From: QZKY01 sp942492925
GTDB lineage: Bacteria > Pseudomonadota > Gammaproteobacteria > Burkholderiales > Burkholderiaceae_D
Assembly: GCA_942492925.1 (NCBI GenBank)
Contig: OW818641.1
Location: forward strand, 1 to 64,000
Length of the DNA: 64,000 nt
Direction: 5' to 3'
The notes under the pieces are model-generated. The model did no database searches. It was not told the DNA's origin and worked only from the letters and a program-made list of their open reading frames with translations. Numbering within the stretch: position 1 is the stretch's first letter; every line of letters begins with the position of its first letter. Of the stretch, positions 38,599 through 47,633 are shown piece by piece. Both the position numbers and the translations under genes were made by a program.

Positions 38599-39056
38599 GC
38601 CTTTCAGCCAAGACATGCATCCGGGTGCCCGCCCTTGTCATTGACGCGCCATCACCTCGCGCCCCGAAACCTTTGTGCGCGCCTTCATAAGACTATAAAA
38701 AAACCGCTTTCCCGCGCGCCCGAGGAACCCGAAACCGCCGATAATGTTGCTTCCATGATGCTTTTTGACCGCGAAAATTACTTTCAAACAAGCATTTATG
38801 CACAAAATTTTTGCCTGACCCAATTTTTACAAAAAATTTTTTACCGCCATTAATTAAATATATAACCGGTTGATTTTAAAGGAGTTATTTTTTGCATCGG
38901 GAATAGGCAGAATGTCGAAACCCGCGCCAAATCTGGCCTCGCGCCCTGTCAAGAGGTTTTTTCCCACAAAGTTTTCCACAGGATTTGTGGATAGGCAAAA
39001 AATTCTTATGAAATGAAGAGTTAGCCGAATTCTTAAGGTTTTACATTAAGTCGATA
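38599..39056. other. 458-bp AT-rich intergenic region upstream of priA
   Basis: No convincing gene. An open frame at 38635-38853 (72 codons) has no ribosome site and no recognisable product. The region has an AT-rich stretch (38800-38895, with TTAATTAAATATATAA) and several DnaA-box-like sites listed separately. The priA promoter should lie here. Confidence 0.6.
38796..38994. promoter_or_regulatory. Cluster of DnaA-box-like sites
   Basis: TTATGCACA at 38796-38804 matches TTATNCACA exactly. TTTTCCACA at 38972-38980 and TGTGGATAG at 38986-38994 each differ by one base from TTATCCACA or its complement. They flank an AT-rich tract and precede priA. This could be DnaA-controlled transcription or an origin-type site. 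Not proven. Confidence 0.35.
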
Positions 39057-41099
39057 ATGCGTCGCATCTTACAAATCTCGCTGGACACCCCTCTTGACAA
39101 GCTTTTTGACTATCGCTGGATTTCCGGTTCAAGCGATGCAAAAACGCAGCAGCAGCCTTCGCCATTACCTCGCCCCGGACAACTCGCACTCGTCCCCTTC
39201 GGCAAACGACAAGTGATGGGACTGATCGTCGGCATCAAGGACGAATCCGAGATCGAAGACAACAAAATCCGCGACGTGATCGCGGTGCGCGATCAACTTT
39301 TACCACTTTCTGATGCCTGGATGGCACTCTGCCGCTTCGCCGCTGGCTACTACCAGCGTCCGCTCGGCGAAATTGTGCTGCCGTCGCTGCCCAAAATGCT
39401 GCGCAACGAGAATCCGGTCTCGATCAATCGCGCCTTGAAAAAAATCGCCGCACCCACCGAGGCCGCCTCACCGCCGGCCGATGCCCCGGCATTGAACGCC
39501 GGACAACAACAAGCCGTGGATCCCATCGTCTCCTCGCAAGGGTTTGCGCCCTTCCTGCTACACGGCATCACCGGCAGCGGCAAGACTGAAGTGTATTTGC
39601 AGGCCGCAGAACAACTGCTAAAAACTGCCGACGATGCGCAAATCCTGATCCTGGTGCCGGAAATCAATCTCACGCCGCAACTCGAACACAACGTACGCGC
39701 CCGCTTCGGTAATCTGCCCGTCGCCACCCTGCACAGTGGTCTCGCCGAGGGTGAACGCTTACGTCACTGGCTTGCCGCGCATCTCGGCCAGGCGCGCATC
39801 GTGCTCGGCACACGGCTCGCGATTTTTGCATCACTGCCCAAACTGAAACTCATCGTCGTCGATGAAGAACACGATCCCTCGTACAAGCAGCAGGAAGGCT
39901 TGCGCTATTCCGCACGCGATCTCGCGGTGTGGCGCGCGCAGCAGCTTGATATTCCCGTGGTGCTCGGCTCGGCCACGCCGTCGCTGGAAACCTGGCACCA
40001 CGCCCAGTCCGGTCGCTATCGCAAACTCGCACTGACCGAACGCGCGGTGCAGGATGCGACCCTGCCCGCCGTCAAGCTCATCGACATGCAACGCGACAAA
40101 CCCGTTGAGGGTTTAACTGCGGGATTGAGACGCGCGTTGAAACAGCGTCTTGAACAAGGTGAGCAATCACTGCTCTTTCTGAACCGGCGCGGTTACGCGC
40201 CCGTAATCGCCTGCGATGCCTGCGGCTGGGTCAGCCACTGCCCACGCTGCACCGCCTTCATGGTCTTGCACCAGTCCGACAAACGCCTGCGCTGCCATCA
40301 TTGCGCTCTTGAACTGCGCATTCCGAAAGCCTGCCCGACCTGCGGCAACGTCGACTTGCAACCGCTCGGGCGCGGCACGCAGCGCATCGAAGAAAGTATC
40401 CAGCACCAGTTTCCGGAGGCGCGCTTGCTACGCATCGACGCCGATTCCACGCGCCGCAAAGGCAGCGCGCAGGAAGCATTTGAGTCCGTGCATCGCGGTG
40501 AGGTGGATATTCTCGTCGGCACGCAAATGGTCGGGAAGGGACATGACTTTCAAAACCTCACGCTCGTCGGTGTGCTCAATCCCGACACCGCGCTCTTCTC
40601 GCAGGATTACCGCGCCAGCGAACGCCTGTTTGCGCAATTGATGCAAGTCGCCGGCCGCGCCGGACGCACTGCACAAAAAGACGGCGGGAACCCCAGTGAA
40701 GTCATCCTCCAGACGCGCTATCCCGATCACCCGCTCTACACCGCACTCATCGCGCATGACTACGAGCGCTTTGCCACGCAACTGCTGGCGGAACGCGAAC
40801 AGGCGCAACTCCCGCCATTCCAGTATCAAGCCTTACTGCGCGCCGAAGCGAAAACGCTCGAAGCCGCGATGGACTTTCTGGAGGCGGCCACAGAAAACGT
40901 CGCGCATCCCGATGTCACCCTCAACCCCGCGATGCCCGCCACCATCACGCGCGTTGCGAATGTGCATCGCGCCCAACGGCTGATCGAATCATCCTCCCGT
41001 CCCGCACTGCAGGCGTTTTTGAAGATGTGGATGGGTGAACTCCGCGCAATGAAAACGCGCGTGAAGTGGACACTGGAAGTGGATCCGGTAGACATTTAA
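39057..41099 (+). CDS. priA: Primosomal protein N' (PriA helicase)
   Basis: A 680-residue DEXH helicase that restarts stalled replication forks by reloading DnaB. Seen: the N-terminal 3'-DNA-binding domain (~1-105), Walker A GITGSGKTEVYL (~170), Walker B VVDEEHDPSYKQQEG (~268), a zinc-binding insert with paired cysteines CDACGW, CPRC, CHHC and CPTC (~386-430), and helicase C motifs GTQMVGKGHDF and QVAGRAGR. Length is slightly below E. coli PriA. It stands outside its frequent hemE neighbourhood. The start ATG 39057 has no strong ribosome site. Confidence 0.96.
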   Translation: MRRILQISLDTPLDKLFDYRWISGSSDAKTQQQPSPLPRPGQLALVPFGKRQVMGLIVGIKDESEIEDNKIRDVIAVRDQLLPLSDAWMALCRFAAGYYQRPLGEIVLPSLPKMLRNENPVSINRALKKIAAPTEAASPPADAPALNAGQQQAVDPIVSSQGFAPFLLHGITGSGKTEVYLQAAEQLLKTADDAQILILVPEINLTPQLEHNVRARFGNLPVATLHSGLAEGERLRHWLAAHLGQARIVLGTRLAIFASLPKLKLIVVDEEHDPSYKQQEGLRYSARDLAVWRAQQLDIPVVLGSATPSLETWHHAQSGRYRKLALTERAVQDATLPAVKLIDMQRDKPVEGLTAGLRRALKQRLEQGEQSLLFLNRRGYAPVIACDACGWVSHCPRCTAFMVLHQSDKRLRCHHCALELRIPKACPTCGNVDLQPLGRGTQRIEESIQHQFPEARLLRIDADSTRRKGSAQEAFESVHRGEVDILVGTQMVGKGHDFQNLTLVGVLNPDTALFSQDYRASERLFAQLMQVAGRAGRTAQKDGGNPSEVILQTRYPDHPLYTALIAHDYERFATQLLAEREQAQLPPFQYQALLRAEAKTLEAAMDFLEAATENVAHPDVTLNPAMPATITRVANVHRAQRLIESSSRPALQAFLKMWMGELRAMKTRVKWTLEVDPVDI

Positions 41100-41159
41100 A
41101 CCCTGCCCTTGTGAGGGCGAGGGCCGAGGCGGGGGTGCTGCGTCAGCAAAATGAGCAAA

Positions 41160-41240
41160 CTTCGCAGTAGGTCGAACTTGCCGGGGGTGGCCCGGCGGCC
41201 ACCCCCGGCAAACTTCAACTACAGCAACGTTCGCTCAAAA
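41160..41240. repeat. Structured repeat, copy C: two outer ends joined head to head
   Basis: A perfect 15-bp palindrome arm TTGCCGGGGGTGGCC (41178-41192), loop CGGC, and its complement (41197-41211). The flanks on both sides repeat the outer flanks of copies A and B (CAGTAG..TCGAACTTGCC on the left, GGCAAACTTCAACTACAGCAA on the right). The interior of the ~197-bp element is absent. Confidence 0.8.
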
Positions 41241-41285
41241 TGCAAACGCTACTGCCCCCAGCCTCCGCTGGGGTGACAAGACATC

Positions 41286-41320
41286 AAAAAAATAGGGAAG
41301 CATTCGCTTCCCTATTTTTT
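41286..41320. terminator. Bidirectional terminator between priA and ettA
   Basis: An 11-bp stem AATAGGGAAGC/GCTTCCCTATT (41291-41301 and 41306-41316) with loop ATTC. A runs precede it and T runs follow it, so it can act in both directions. Confidence 0.9.
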
Positions 41321-41323
41321 AAA

Positions 41324-42991
41324 TCATCTTGTCACCGGCTTATACCGCAACCGCTTCGGCTTCGCCCCCTCTTCACCCAAGCGTTTCCGCTTGTCCGCCT
41401 CGTATTCCTGATAATTACCATTGAAAAACACAACTTGCGAGTTGCCTTCGAACGCCAGAATGTGCGTAGCGATGCGATCAAGGAACCAGCGATCATGCGA
41501 AATCACCAGCACGCTGCCGGCAAACTCGAGCAGCGCATCTTCCAGTGCACGCAGGGTTTCAACGTCGAGGTCGTTCGACGGTTCGTCGAGCAGCAGCACA
41601 TTGCCGCCTTTGAGCAGCGTTTTCGCAAGATGCAGGCGACCGCGTTCGCCGCCGGAAAGCGAGCCGACGTTTTTCTGTTGATCCGATCCCTTGAAGTTGA
41701 AGCGCCCCAGGTACGCGCGCGACGGCATTTCGAATTTACCGACCGTGAGAATATCCGCGCCGCCGGACACGTCTTCAAACACGGTTTTGCTGCCATCGAG
41801 ATTTTCACGCGATTGATCGACCATCGAAATTTTGGCGGTGGTGCCAATAACGACTTCACCACTGTCCGGTTTTTCAACGCCGGTGATCATCTTGAACAGC
41901 GTGGACTTACCGGCACCGTTCGGACCGATGATGCCGACAATCGCACCTGGGGGAATGCGGAGGCTGAGATTGTCGATCAGCAGGCGATCACCAAACGCTT
42001 TGGACACATTTTTGAATTCGATGACTTCATTGCCGAGCCGTTCCGCCACTGGAATGAAAATTTCCTGCGTTTCATTCCGTTTTTGATATTCGTATTCGGA
42101 CAGTTCGTTAAAGCGCGCGAGACGCGCCTTGCTTTTCGCCTGACGACCTTTCGGATTTTGGCGCACCCATTCGAGTTCTTTCGCCATTGCTTTCTGCCGT
42201 GCCGATTCCGACGACTCTTCCTGTTTCAGTCGTGTACTCTTTTGATCGAGCCAGGAACTGTAATTGCCTTTCCACGGAATACCCTGGCCGCGATCCAGTT
42301 CCAGAATCCATTCGGCGGCATTGTCGAGGAAGTAGCGATCATGGGTGATCGCGACGACCGTGCCCGGGAATCGGTGCAGGAATTGTTCCAGCCAATCCAC
42401 CGATTCCGCATCCAGATGGTTGGTGGGTTCATCCAGCAACAGCATGTCGGGACGCGAGAGCAACAGACGGCATAGCGCAACACGACGCTTTTCGCCACCG
42501 GAGAGCACACCGATTTTCATGTCCCACGGCGGCAGGCGCAACGCGTCGGCCGCCATTTCCAGTTGTTGCTCCAGATTGCCGCCGTCGCTGGCGGCGATGA
42601 TGGCTTCAAGCCGTGCCTGCTCTTCAGCAAGTTTGTCAAAATCCGCGTCCGGTTCGGCGTAGGCTGCGTAGAGCGCCTCCAGCTTGGCGCGCGCTTCAAA
42701 CGCTTCGCCCAAACCGCCTTCCACCGCTTGACGCACGGTTTGTTCCGCATCGAGTTCCGGCTCTTGCGGCATATAACCGATTTTCAGGTTCGGCATCGGG
42801 CGCGCTTCGCCAATGATGTCTTTATCCACGCCCGCCATGATGCGCAGGAGCGAGGATTTGCCGGAACCGTTCAGGCCCAACACGCCGATCTTGGCGCCTG
42901 GGAAAAACGAGAGGGAGATATCCTTGAGGATTTGACGCTTGGGCGGGACGATCTTGCCCACGCCGTTCATGGTGTAAACGTATTGAGACAT
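41324..42991 (-). CDS. ettA: Energy-dependent translational throttle protein EttA (ABC-F)
   Basis: A 555-residue soluble ABC-F ATPase that binds the ribosomal E site and gates translation according to ATP/ADP ratio. Two nucleotide-binding domains: GLNGSGKSSLLRIMAG (~38) with LSGGEKRRVALC and LLDEPTNHLD, and GPNGAGKSTLFKMITG (~355) with LSGGERGRLHLA and LLDEPSNDLD. The inter-domain linker carries RQNPKGRQAKSKARL, the EttA-type arm. The start ATG 42991 (MSQYVYTMNGVG) is the family N-terminus. The longer frame is not. Confidence 0.97.
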   Translation of the reverse strand: MSQYVYTMNGVGKIVPPKRQILKDISLSFFPGAKIGVLGLNGSGKSSLLRIMAGVDKDIIGEARPMPNLKIGYMPQEPELDAEQTVRQAVEGGLGEAFEARAKLEALYAAYAEPDADFDKLAEEQARLEAIIAASDGGNLEQQLEMAADALRLPPWDMKIGVLSGGEKRRVALCRLLLSRPDMLLLDEPTNHLDAESVDWLEQFLHRFPGTVVAITHDRYFLDNAAEWILELDRGQGIPWKGNYSSWLDQKSTRLKQEESSESARQKAMAKELEWVRQNPKGRQAKSKARLARFNELSEYEYQKRNETQEIFIPVAERLGNEVIEFKNVSKAFGDRLLIDNLSLRIPPGAIVGIIGPNGAGKSTLFKMITGVEKPDSGEVVIGTTAKISMVDQSRENLDGSKTVFEDVSGGADILTVGKFEMPSRAYLGRFNFKGSDQQKNVGSLSGGERGRLHLAKTLLKGGNVLLLDEPSNDLDVETLRALEDALLEFAGSVLVISHDRWFLDRIATHILAFEGNSQVVFFNGNYQEYEADKRKRLGEEGAKPKRLRYKPVTR

Positions 42992-43202
42992 GGTTTTGTG
43001 TAGAGTAAAAAAGCGGCAAAAAACGATAAGATGCAAGGATAACTGATGGCGGCAGAGAATTCGCCTTTTTCCCCGATAAATTGTTTTTCTTGCCCCTCTC
43101 TTCCCCCGAATATCAGTTAGCGCAGCCCCCTTTGAAAATAGGCTTGCGTTTTAAGCAGCTTTGGCCTATCGTCCAATCCGCGTCACTAACCAAAGGTTGA
43201 TT

Positions 43203-45083
43203 GTGGCATCCCGTCCGACCCATAAAAGCGGTATTGCTGCCCTGACTATTGCTGCCATCGGCATTGTCTATGGTGATATCGGTACAAGTCCTTTGTACAC
43301 GATGAAGGCTGTGTTCGCGCCTGAACACGGTCTCAATTTGAATGCCGCCAATTTGCTGGGCATTGTTTCCCTCATTGTCTGGGGGCTGACTATCGTCGTC
43401 ACGCTCAAATACATTATGCTCATCCTCCGTGCGGACAATCGGGGAGAGGGCGGGATCATGGCGCTGATGTCGCTGGCACTCTCCTCGCTGCCCAAGGCAT
43501 CGCGCTGGCAATATCCCATTCTGCTTCTCGGCGTTTTCGGCGCCACACTGTTTTACGGCGATAGCGTCATCACCCCTGCCATGTCCGTCTTGTCTGCCAT
43601 TGAAGGTCTGGAAGTGGCGACCCCGGCACTCAAGCCCTATGTCGTCCCCATCACCGTCCTGATCCTGATCGGCTTGTATGCAGTTCAGTCCAAAGGCACA
43701 GCCGGCATCGGCAAATGGTTTGGTCCGGTCATGATCGTCTGGTTTGCCACGCTCGCCATCATTGGCTTGATTAACATTGTCCGCACCCCGGAAATTCTGG
43801 CGGCCCTCAATCCCTGGTACGCTATTTCTTTCCTGATGCGCAACAAGATGATTGCCTTCATCGCGCTCGGCGCAGTCGTGCTGGCCTTCACCGGCGCAGA
43901 AGCCTTGTATGCCGATATGGGTCACTTCGGCTCCAGGCCGATTCGTATTGCGTGGGTTTTTGTGGTCTTCCCCGCTTTGGCGCTGAATTACCTTGGGCAG
44001 GGCGGTTTGCTGCTCTCCAACCCTGCTGCAGTGTCCAACCCGTTTTTCCAGCAACTGGAGTCCTGGAGCATTTATCCGCTCGTTGTGCTTTCTACCATTG
44101 CAACCGTCATCGCCTCCCAAGCGACGATTTCGGGTACCTTCTCGATGACCAAGCAAGCGATTTCTCTCGGCTTATTGCCCCGCATGAAGGTCGTGTACAC
44201 ATCGGATAAGGAGATGGGACAAATATACATGCCCGTCATCAACGGCTTGCAGCTGGCGGCCGTTGTGCTAGCGGTTGTCGAGTTCGGTTCATCGGATGAG
44301 TTGGCCGCCGCTTACGGCATTGCCGTCACCGGCACCATGCTGATGACGACCATCCTGACCTTCTTTGTCTTTCGTTATCACTGGAAATATCCGTTGCCGG
44401 TGGGGCTGGGCGTGTGCGGCGCTTTCATGGCCGTCGACATAGCGCTGTTTTCGTCGAATACGATGAAGTTCATGCAAGGCGGATGGTTCCCACTGATGCT
44501 GGGACTGGTTTTATTCGTCATCATGCTGACTTGGCGACGCGGACGCCAACTAGTCGGCGAAAATCTGAAAAAACATGCGATTCCGCTGGATGGCTTTCTG
44601 GAATCCCTGTTTCTGGTGCCGCCTGCTCGCGTGCCAGGCACGGCCATTTTCCTGCGGGGGGAAAATGATGGTGTTCCGCATGCGATGCTCCATAACCTGA
44701 AACATAATCGTGTGCTGCATGAGCGGGTCATTTTCTTGACCATTCACATGCATGAAGTGCCGTGGGTGCCATTGGCCGAACGGATTCAATTACAGGATTT
44801 TGGCAATGAGTGTTATCAAGTCCGCGTCCATTACGGTTTCAAGGACGAGCCGGATATTCCCCAAGTGCTCGAATTGTGCAAATCGCACGGGCTGGAATTC
44901 GATATGCTGTCGACCTCGTTCTTTATCTCCCGCCAAACCATTATTTCGACGCCGGGGGCCGGCATGAGCATGTGGCGCGAGCACCTTTTCGTGACACTCT
45001 CACGCAATGCCCGAGGCGCAGCCGATTATTACCAAATCCCGCCCAATCAAGTCATTGAGCTCGGGACGCAAGTCGAAATTTGA
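43203..45083 (+). CDS. kup: Low-affinity potassium uptake protein Kup
   Basis: A 626-residue inner-membrane K+/H+ symporter with about 12 transmembrane segments in the first ~430 residues and a cytoplasmic C-terminal part. Signature: AIGIVYGDIGTSPLYTM (residues ~18-34), GEGGIMAL, and FYGDSVITPAMSVLSA. No ATG precedes the family start. GTG 43203 is chosen because AAAGG lies 6-7 nt upstream. TTG at 43197 is an alternative. It is divergent from ettA. Confidence 0.95.
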   Translation: MASRPTHKSGIAALTIAAIGIVYGDIGTSPLYTMKAVFAPEHGLNLNAANLLGIVSLIVWGLTIVVTLKYIMLILRADNRGEGGIMALMSLALSSLPKASRWQYPILLLGVFGATLFYGDSVITPAMSVLSAIEGLEVATPALKPYVVPITVLILIGLYAVQSKGTAGIGKWFGPVMIVWFATLAIIGLINIVRTPEILAALNPWYAISFLMRNKMIAFIALGAVVLAFTGAEALYADMGHFGSRPIRIAWVFVVFPALALNYLGQGGLLLSNPAAVSNPFFQQLESWSIYPLVVLSTIATVIASQATISGTFSMTKQAISLGLLPRMKVVYTSDKEMGQIYMPVINGLQLAAVVLAVVEFGSSDELAAAYGIAVTGTMLMTTILTFFVFRYHWKYPLPVGLGVCGAFMAVDIALFSSNTMKFMQGGWFPLMLGLVLFVIMLTWRRGRQLVGENLKKHAIPLDGFLESLFLVPPARVPGTAIFLRGENDGVPHAMLHNLKHNRVLHERVIFLTIHMHEVPWVPLAERIQLQDFGNECYQVRVHYGFKDEPDIPQVLELCKSHGLEFDMLSTSFFISRQTIISTPGAGMSMWREHLFVTLSRNARGAADYYQIPPNQVIELGTQVEI

Positions 45084-45271
45084 CCCCGCCAGCGATTTCG
45101 CGCCGCATTATAATAACGCGTCACATTAATATTTTCCAGAACCTCGACCTTCTCCTTAATGGAAGACGGGCGAGGTTTGTGTTTCTTCGGGCGTGAAAAT
45201 CAACCGATGCCGTCTTTAAAATAGGTTAATATTTCTTTTCGAAAAACACCCTATTTCATTATCTGAAAATC

Positions 45272-45580
45272 ATGGATCTGTCCGAGCTATCGATATCCGA
45301 ACTGCAATCTCTGCAAAATAAAATCAACCAGGAAATCAAAAAACGGCAAAAAGAGAAAATCGCCCAAGCGCGAGAGCAGATTATGTCCATTGCGCTGGAT
45401 GCTGGCCTGCCGTTAAAGGATTTGATTAGCGCACCGGCACGCGGCAAGGGAATGAAAGTGGCGGTGCGTTACCGCCACCCTGCCGATCCTTCCCTGCAAT
45501 GGACCGGGCGCGGCCATCAGCCCCGCTGGGTGCGGGAATGGATTGCCTCCGGAAAAACGCTGGACGCCTTGCGCATCTAG
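45272..45580 (+). CDS. H-NS family nucleoid protein
   Basis: A 102-residue nucleoid-associated protein. The N-terminal half is a coiled-coil oligomerisation region (SISELQSLQNKINQEIKKR), and the C-terminal half is the DNA-binding domain YRHPADPSLQWTGRGHQPRW with the AT-hook-like GRGHQPRW loop. The stop TAG (45578-45580) lies in the first bases of a palindromic intergenic repeat, so the last residues may have been shaped by its insertion. Such proteins silence AT-rich, often acquired, DNA. Confidence 0.93.
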   Translation: MDLSELSISELQSLQNKINQEIKKRQKEKIAQAREQIMSIALDAGLPLKDLISAPARGKGMKVAVRYRHPADPSLQWTGRGHQPRWVREWIASGKTLDALRI

Positions 45581-45725
45581 CAGGCCGCTGAAATACGTCA
45601 CGAGGATGGTCAGATGCAAGGCGCACGGAGCGCAGGAACCGGAATGTACGTAGCGTACATGAGGATTCCGAGCACCGCGCAACGCAGCAAATGACCACCG
45701 CAGTAGTATTTCAGCAGCCTGCTAG
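45577..45725. repeat. 149-bp palindromic intergenic repeat at the end of the H-NS gene
   Basis: The ends CTAGCAGGCCGCTGAAATAC (45577-45596) and GTATTTCAGCAGCCTGCTAG (45706-45725) are inverted repeats with one mismatch. Inside, TGGTCA/TGACCA arms and a central hairpin GGAAT..ATGTACG-TAG-CGTACAT..ATTCC give a long cruciform. It is the only copy in this window. It also supplies the H-NS stop codon. Confidence 0.85.
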
Positions 45726-45753
45726 CGTTCCGGGAATGGAAAAAACGCGCCGA

Positions 45754-46491
45754 CTATCGAACCGGTGAGGTCATAACCTCAACCGGTGCATCTTTGGCGG
45801 GGCCCGCCTCAACGCCAGGCTCGACAATCGGTGCTGGTTGAGCATCCGTCGAAGTCGACTTGCCTTTGGATTGGTCCCACTGCAAGCGCTTGAGCTCTTC
45901 TTCGGAAATGTAATCAAACACCTTCACCACTTTGGACACGCCACTGACCCCACTGGCGATTTGCGCTGCGCGTTCGCCTTCGCGATGCGTCACGCGGCCC
46001 ATCAGATACACATTACCGCGCTCCGTCACCACCTTGATCGCGCTACCGTAAACATCCTTCGCATCAAGGAAACTGGCAACGATTTTGCTCGTGATATAGG
46101 AATCGTTGGTGCGCGAGCCAATGCTCGAAACAAACGTCACCTCCAGTTCGTTGACGACAGACAGGACAGTATCAATCTTGGCGATTTCGCGTCCCACCCG
46201 CTCTTTCATGCTCTGATCCTTGACCTCGCCAGTCAGCAACACCTTGCGGTTGTAACTCGTCACATTGACATGACCGTCATCGCCAACAATTTTGGCGGCT
46301 TGCGTTTCACCTTTCACCAAAATTGTCTTGTCTTCTGCCTGCGTGGCCACCGTCCGACGATCCACTGTGGCGTAAGCGCCAACCACCGCCGCACCCACCA
46401 CGGTTTCCACGCCGCACCCCACCACGCCCAACGTCGTTGCCACCAACATCAAGCCGCCTGCAATGCGTTTCCATGTCACCTGTTTTTTCAT
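45754..46491 (-). CDS. dolP: BON-domain outer-membrane lipoprotein (DolP/YraP-like)
   Basis: A 245-residue lipoprotein: signal with lipobox VVGC, then two BON domains (residues ~60-115 and ~130-195, the second with VYLMGRVTHREGERAAQIAS), and a C-terminal Pro/Ala/Glu-rich tail of ~45 residues not found in E. coli DolP. DolP supports outer-membrane integrity. The start ATG 46491 has GGAGGAGAATGAC directly upstream, overlapping the diaA stop region. yraN-diaA-dolP is the conserved order. Confidence 0.9.
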   Translation of the reverse strand: MKKQVTWKRIAGGLMLVATTLGVVGCGVETVVGAAVVGAYATVDRRTVATQAEDKTILVKGETQAAKIVGDDGHVNVTSYNRKVLLTGEVKDQSMKERVGREIAKIDTVLSVVNELEVTFVSSIGSRTNDSYITSKIVASFLDAKDVYGSAIKVVTERGNVYLMGRVTHREGERAAQIASGVSGVSKVVKVFDYISEEELKRLQWDQSKGKSTSTDAQPAPIVEPGVEAGPAKDAPVEVMTSPVR

Positions 46492-46492
46492 G

Positions 46493-47089
46493 TCATTCTC
46501 CTCCGAATAGGGCAACATCCACCCCGTCGCAAATACAATGAATTGCCAGCAAATGCACTTCCTGTATGCGCGCCGTCCGTTCGTGCGGCACACAAATGTG
46601 AACATCCTCTTCCGTCAGCAGTCCGGCCATTTGTCCGCCACCCCGACCGGTCAGCGCCACGATGCGCATGTCGCGCTCTTTCGCCGCTTCCATCGCGGCA
46701 ATCACGTTAGCGGAATTGCCGGACGTGGAAATGGCCAGCAGCACATCCCCCGATTGTCCGAACGCCAGCACCTGTCTGCTGAAAACGTCGCGATAACCAT
46801 AATCGTTGCCGACGGCTGACAGAATCGAGGTGTCCGTCGTCAAGGCCAGCGCTGGCAACGGCAAGCGCTCCCGCTCGAATCGTCCTACCAGCTCTGCGGC
46901 AAAATGCTGGCAATCAGCAGCCGACCCCCCATTGCCACACGCGAGGATCTTGTTGCCTTGCGAGAGCGCAGAAAACATCATGTCAATCGCCTGCGCAATC
47001 GGTTCCGCCAATACCTCAGCCGCTTTGAGTTTGAGCGCTGCACTGTCGTTGAAATGGGCCAGTATTCTTTGGTTTTTCATCATGTTCAT
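46493..47089 (-). CDS. SIS-domain protein, phosphoheptose isomerase/DiaA family
   Basis: A 198-residue single SIS-domain protein with the ACGNGGSAADCQHFAAELVG and AISTSGNSANVI sugar-phosphate sites and LLAIHCICDGVD near the end. The family contains both GmhA (sedoheptulose-7-P isomerase for LPS heptose) and DiaA (DnaA-binding initiator). The place between yraN and dolP favours DiaA, though the GmhA-type sequence is well kept. The start could be ATG 47089 or 47080. It is one base from dolP. Confidence 0.9.
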   Translation of the reverse strand: MNMMKNQRILAHFNDSAALKLKAAEVLAEPIAQAIDMMFSALSQGNKILACGNGGSAADCQHFAAELVGRFERERLPLPALALTTDTSILSAVGNDYGYRDVFSRQVLAFGQSGDVLLAISTSGNSANVIAAMEAAKERDMRIVALTGRGGGQMAGLLTEEDVHICVPHERTARIQEVHLLAIHCICDGVDVALFGGE

Positions 47090-47131
47090 GATTATATCGC
47101 TGTCTTATTCATCCTTATGATTTTGGGCGCA

Positions 47132-47524
47132 TCACGCTTCGATGGCGTTTTGGAGCCAATGCATGCTATCACCTTCCATGGCGACCACATCGAAGCGGCA
47201 CGGCGGCATGGCATTGTAACGCTGCAAGTAAAATTGGGCGGCCGACACCAGTCGGGCTTGCTTGGCAACCGTCACACTGGCCATCGCGCCGCCATAACGG
47301 GAACTTTGACGTTTTCGGACTTCCACAAAAACCAGCGTCGCCCGATCCCGCATGATCAGATCGATCTCCCCGGTTTTGCAGCGAAAATTTCTTTCCACCA
47401 GGCTTAATCCGCGTTCCTGCAAATAAGCCAGCGCTTGCGCCTCGGCGACCTGACCGTCCGCTTGCTGCTGCGTGCGGCCTGTCTTTGTCGATGCGCGGTT
47501 GCCGGGGTTTCGTGGAGGCGTCAT
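47132..47524 (-). CDS. yraN: YraN/UPF0102 nuclease-fold protein
   Basis: A 130-residue protein with the restriction-endonuclease-like pattern of UPF0102: GQVAEAQALAYLQERGL, NFRCKTGEIDLIMRD and LVFVEVRKRQSSRYGGA (E..GEIDLI..VEV acidic residues). Biological role is uncertain. It is the first gene of the yraN-diaA-dolP set and divergent from rsmI, as in E. coli. Confidence 0.92.
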   Translation of the reverse strand: MTPPRNPGNRASTKTGRTQQQADGQVAEAQALAYLQERGLSLVERNFRCKTGEIDLIMRDRATLVFVEVRKRQSSRYGGAMASVTVAKQARLVSAAQFYLQRYNAMPPCRFDVVAMEGDSMHWLQNAIEA

Positions 47525-47633
47525 GATTCATCCGGTGTAAAAACTTTTCTTTCGAGCGATCCTGGGACACAATGAGCGTGTTTTAAGCGCCAGCCTGTTG
47601 GCGTATTCCTTTAACCACCTTCCGTCACGCGCC

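Noticed and set aside
38635..38853. A 72-codon frame between the DUF4404 gene and priA
   Set aside because: No ribosome site, atypical composition, and it runs into the AT-rich tract with the DnaA-box-like sites.
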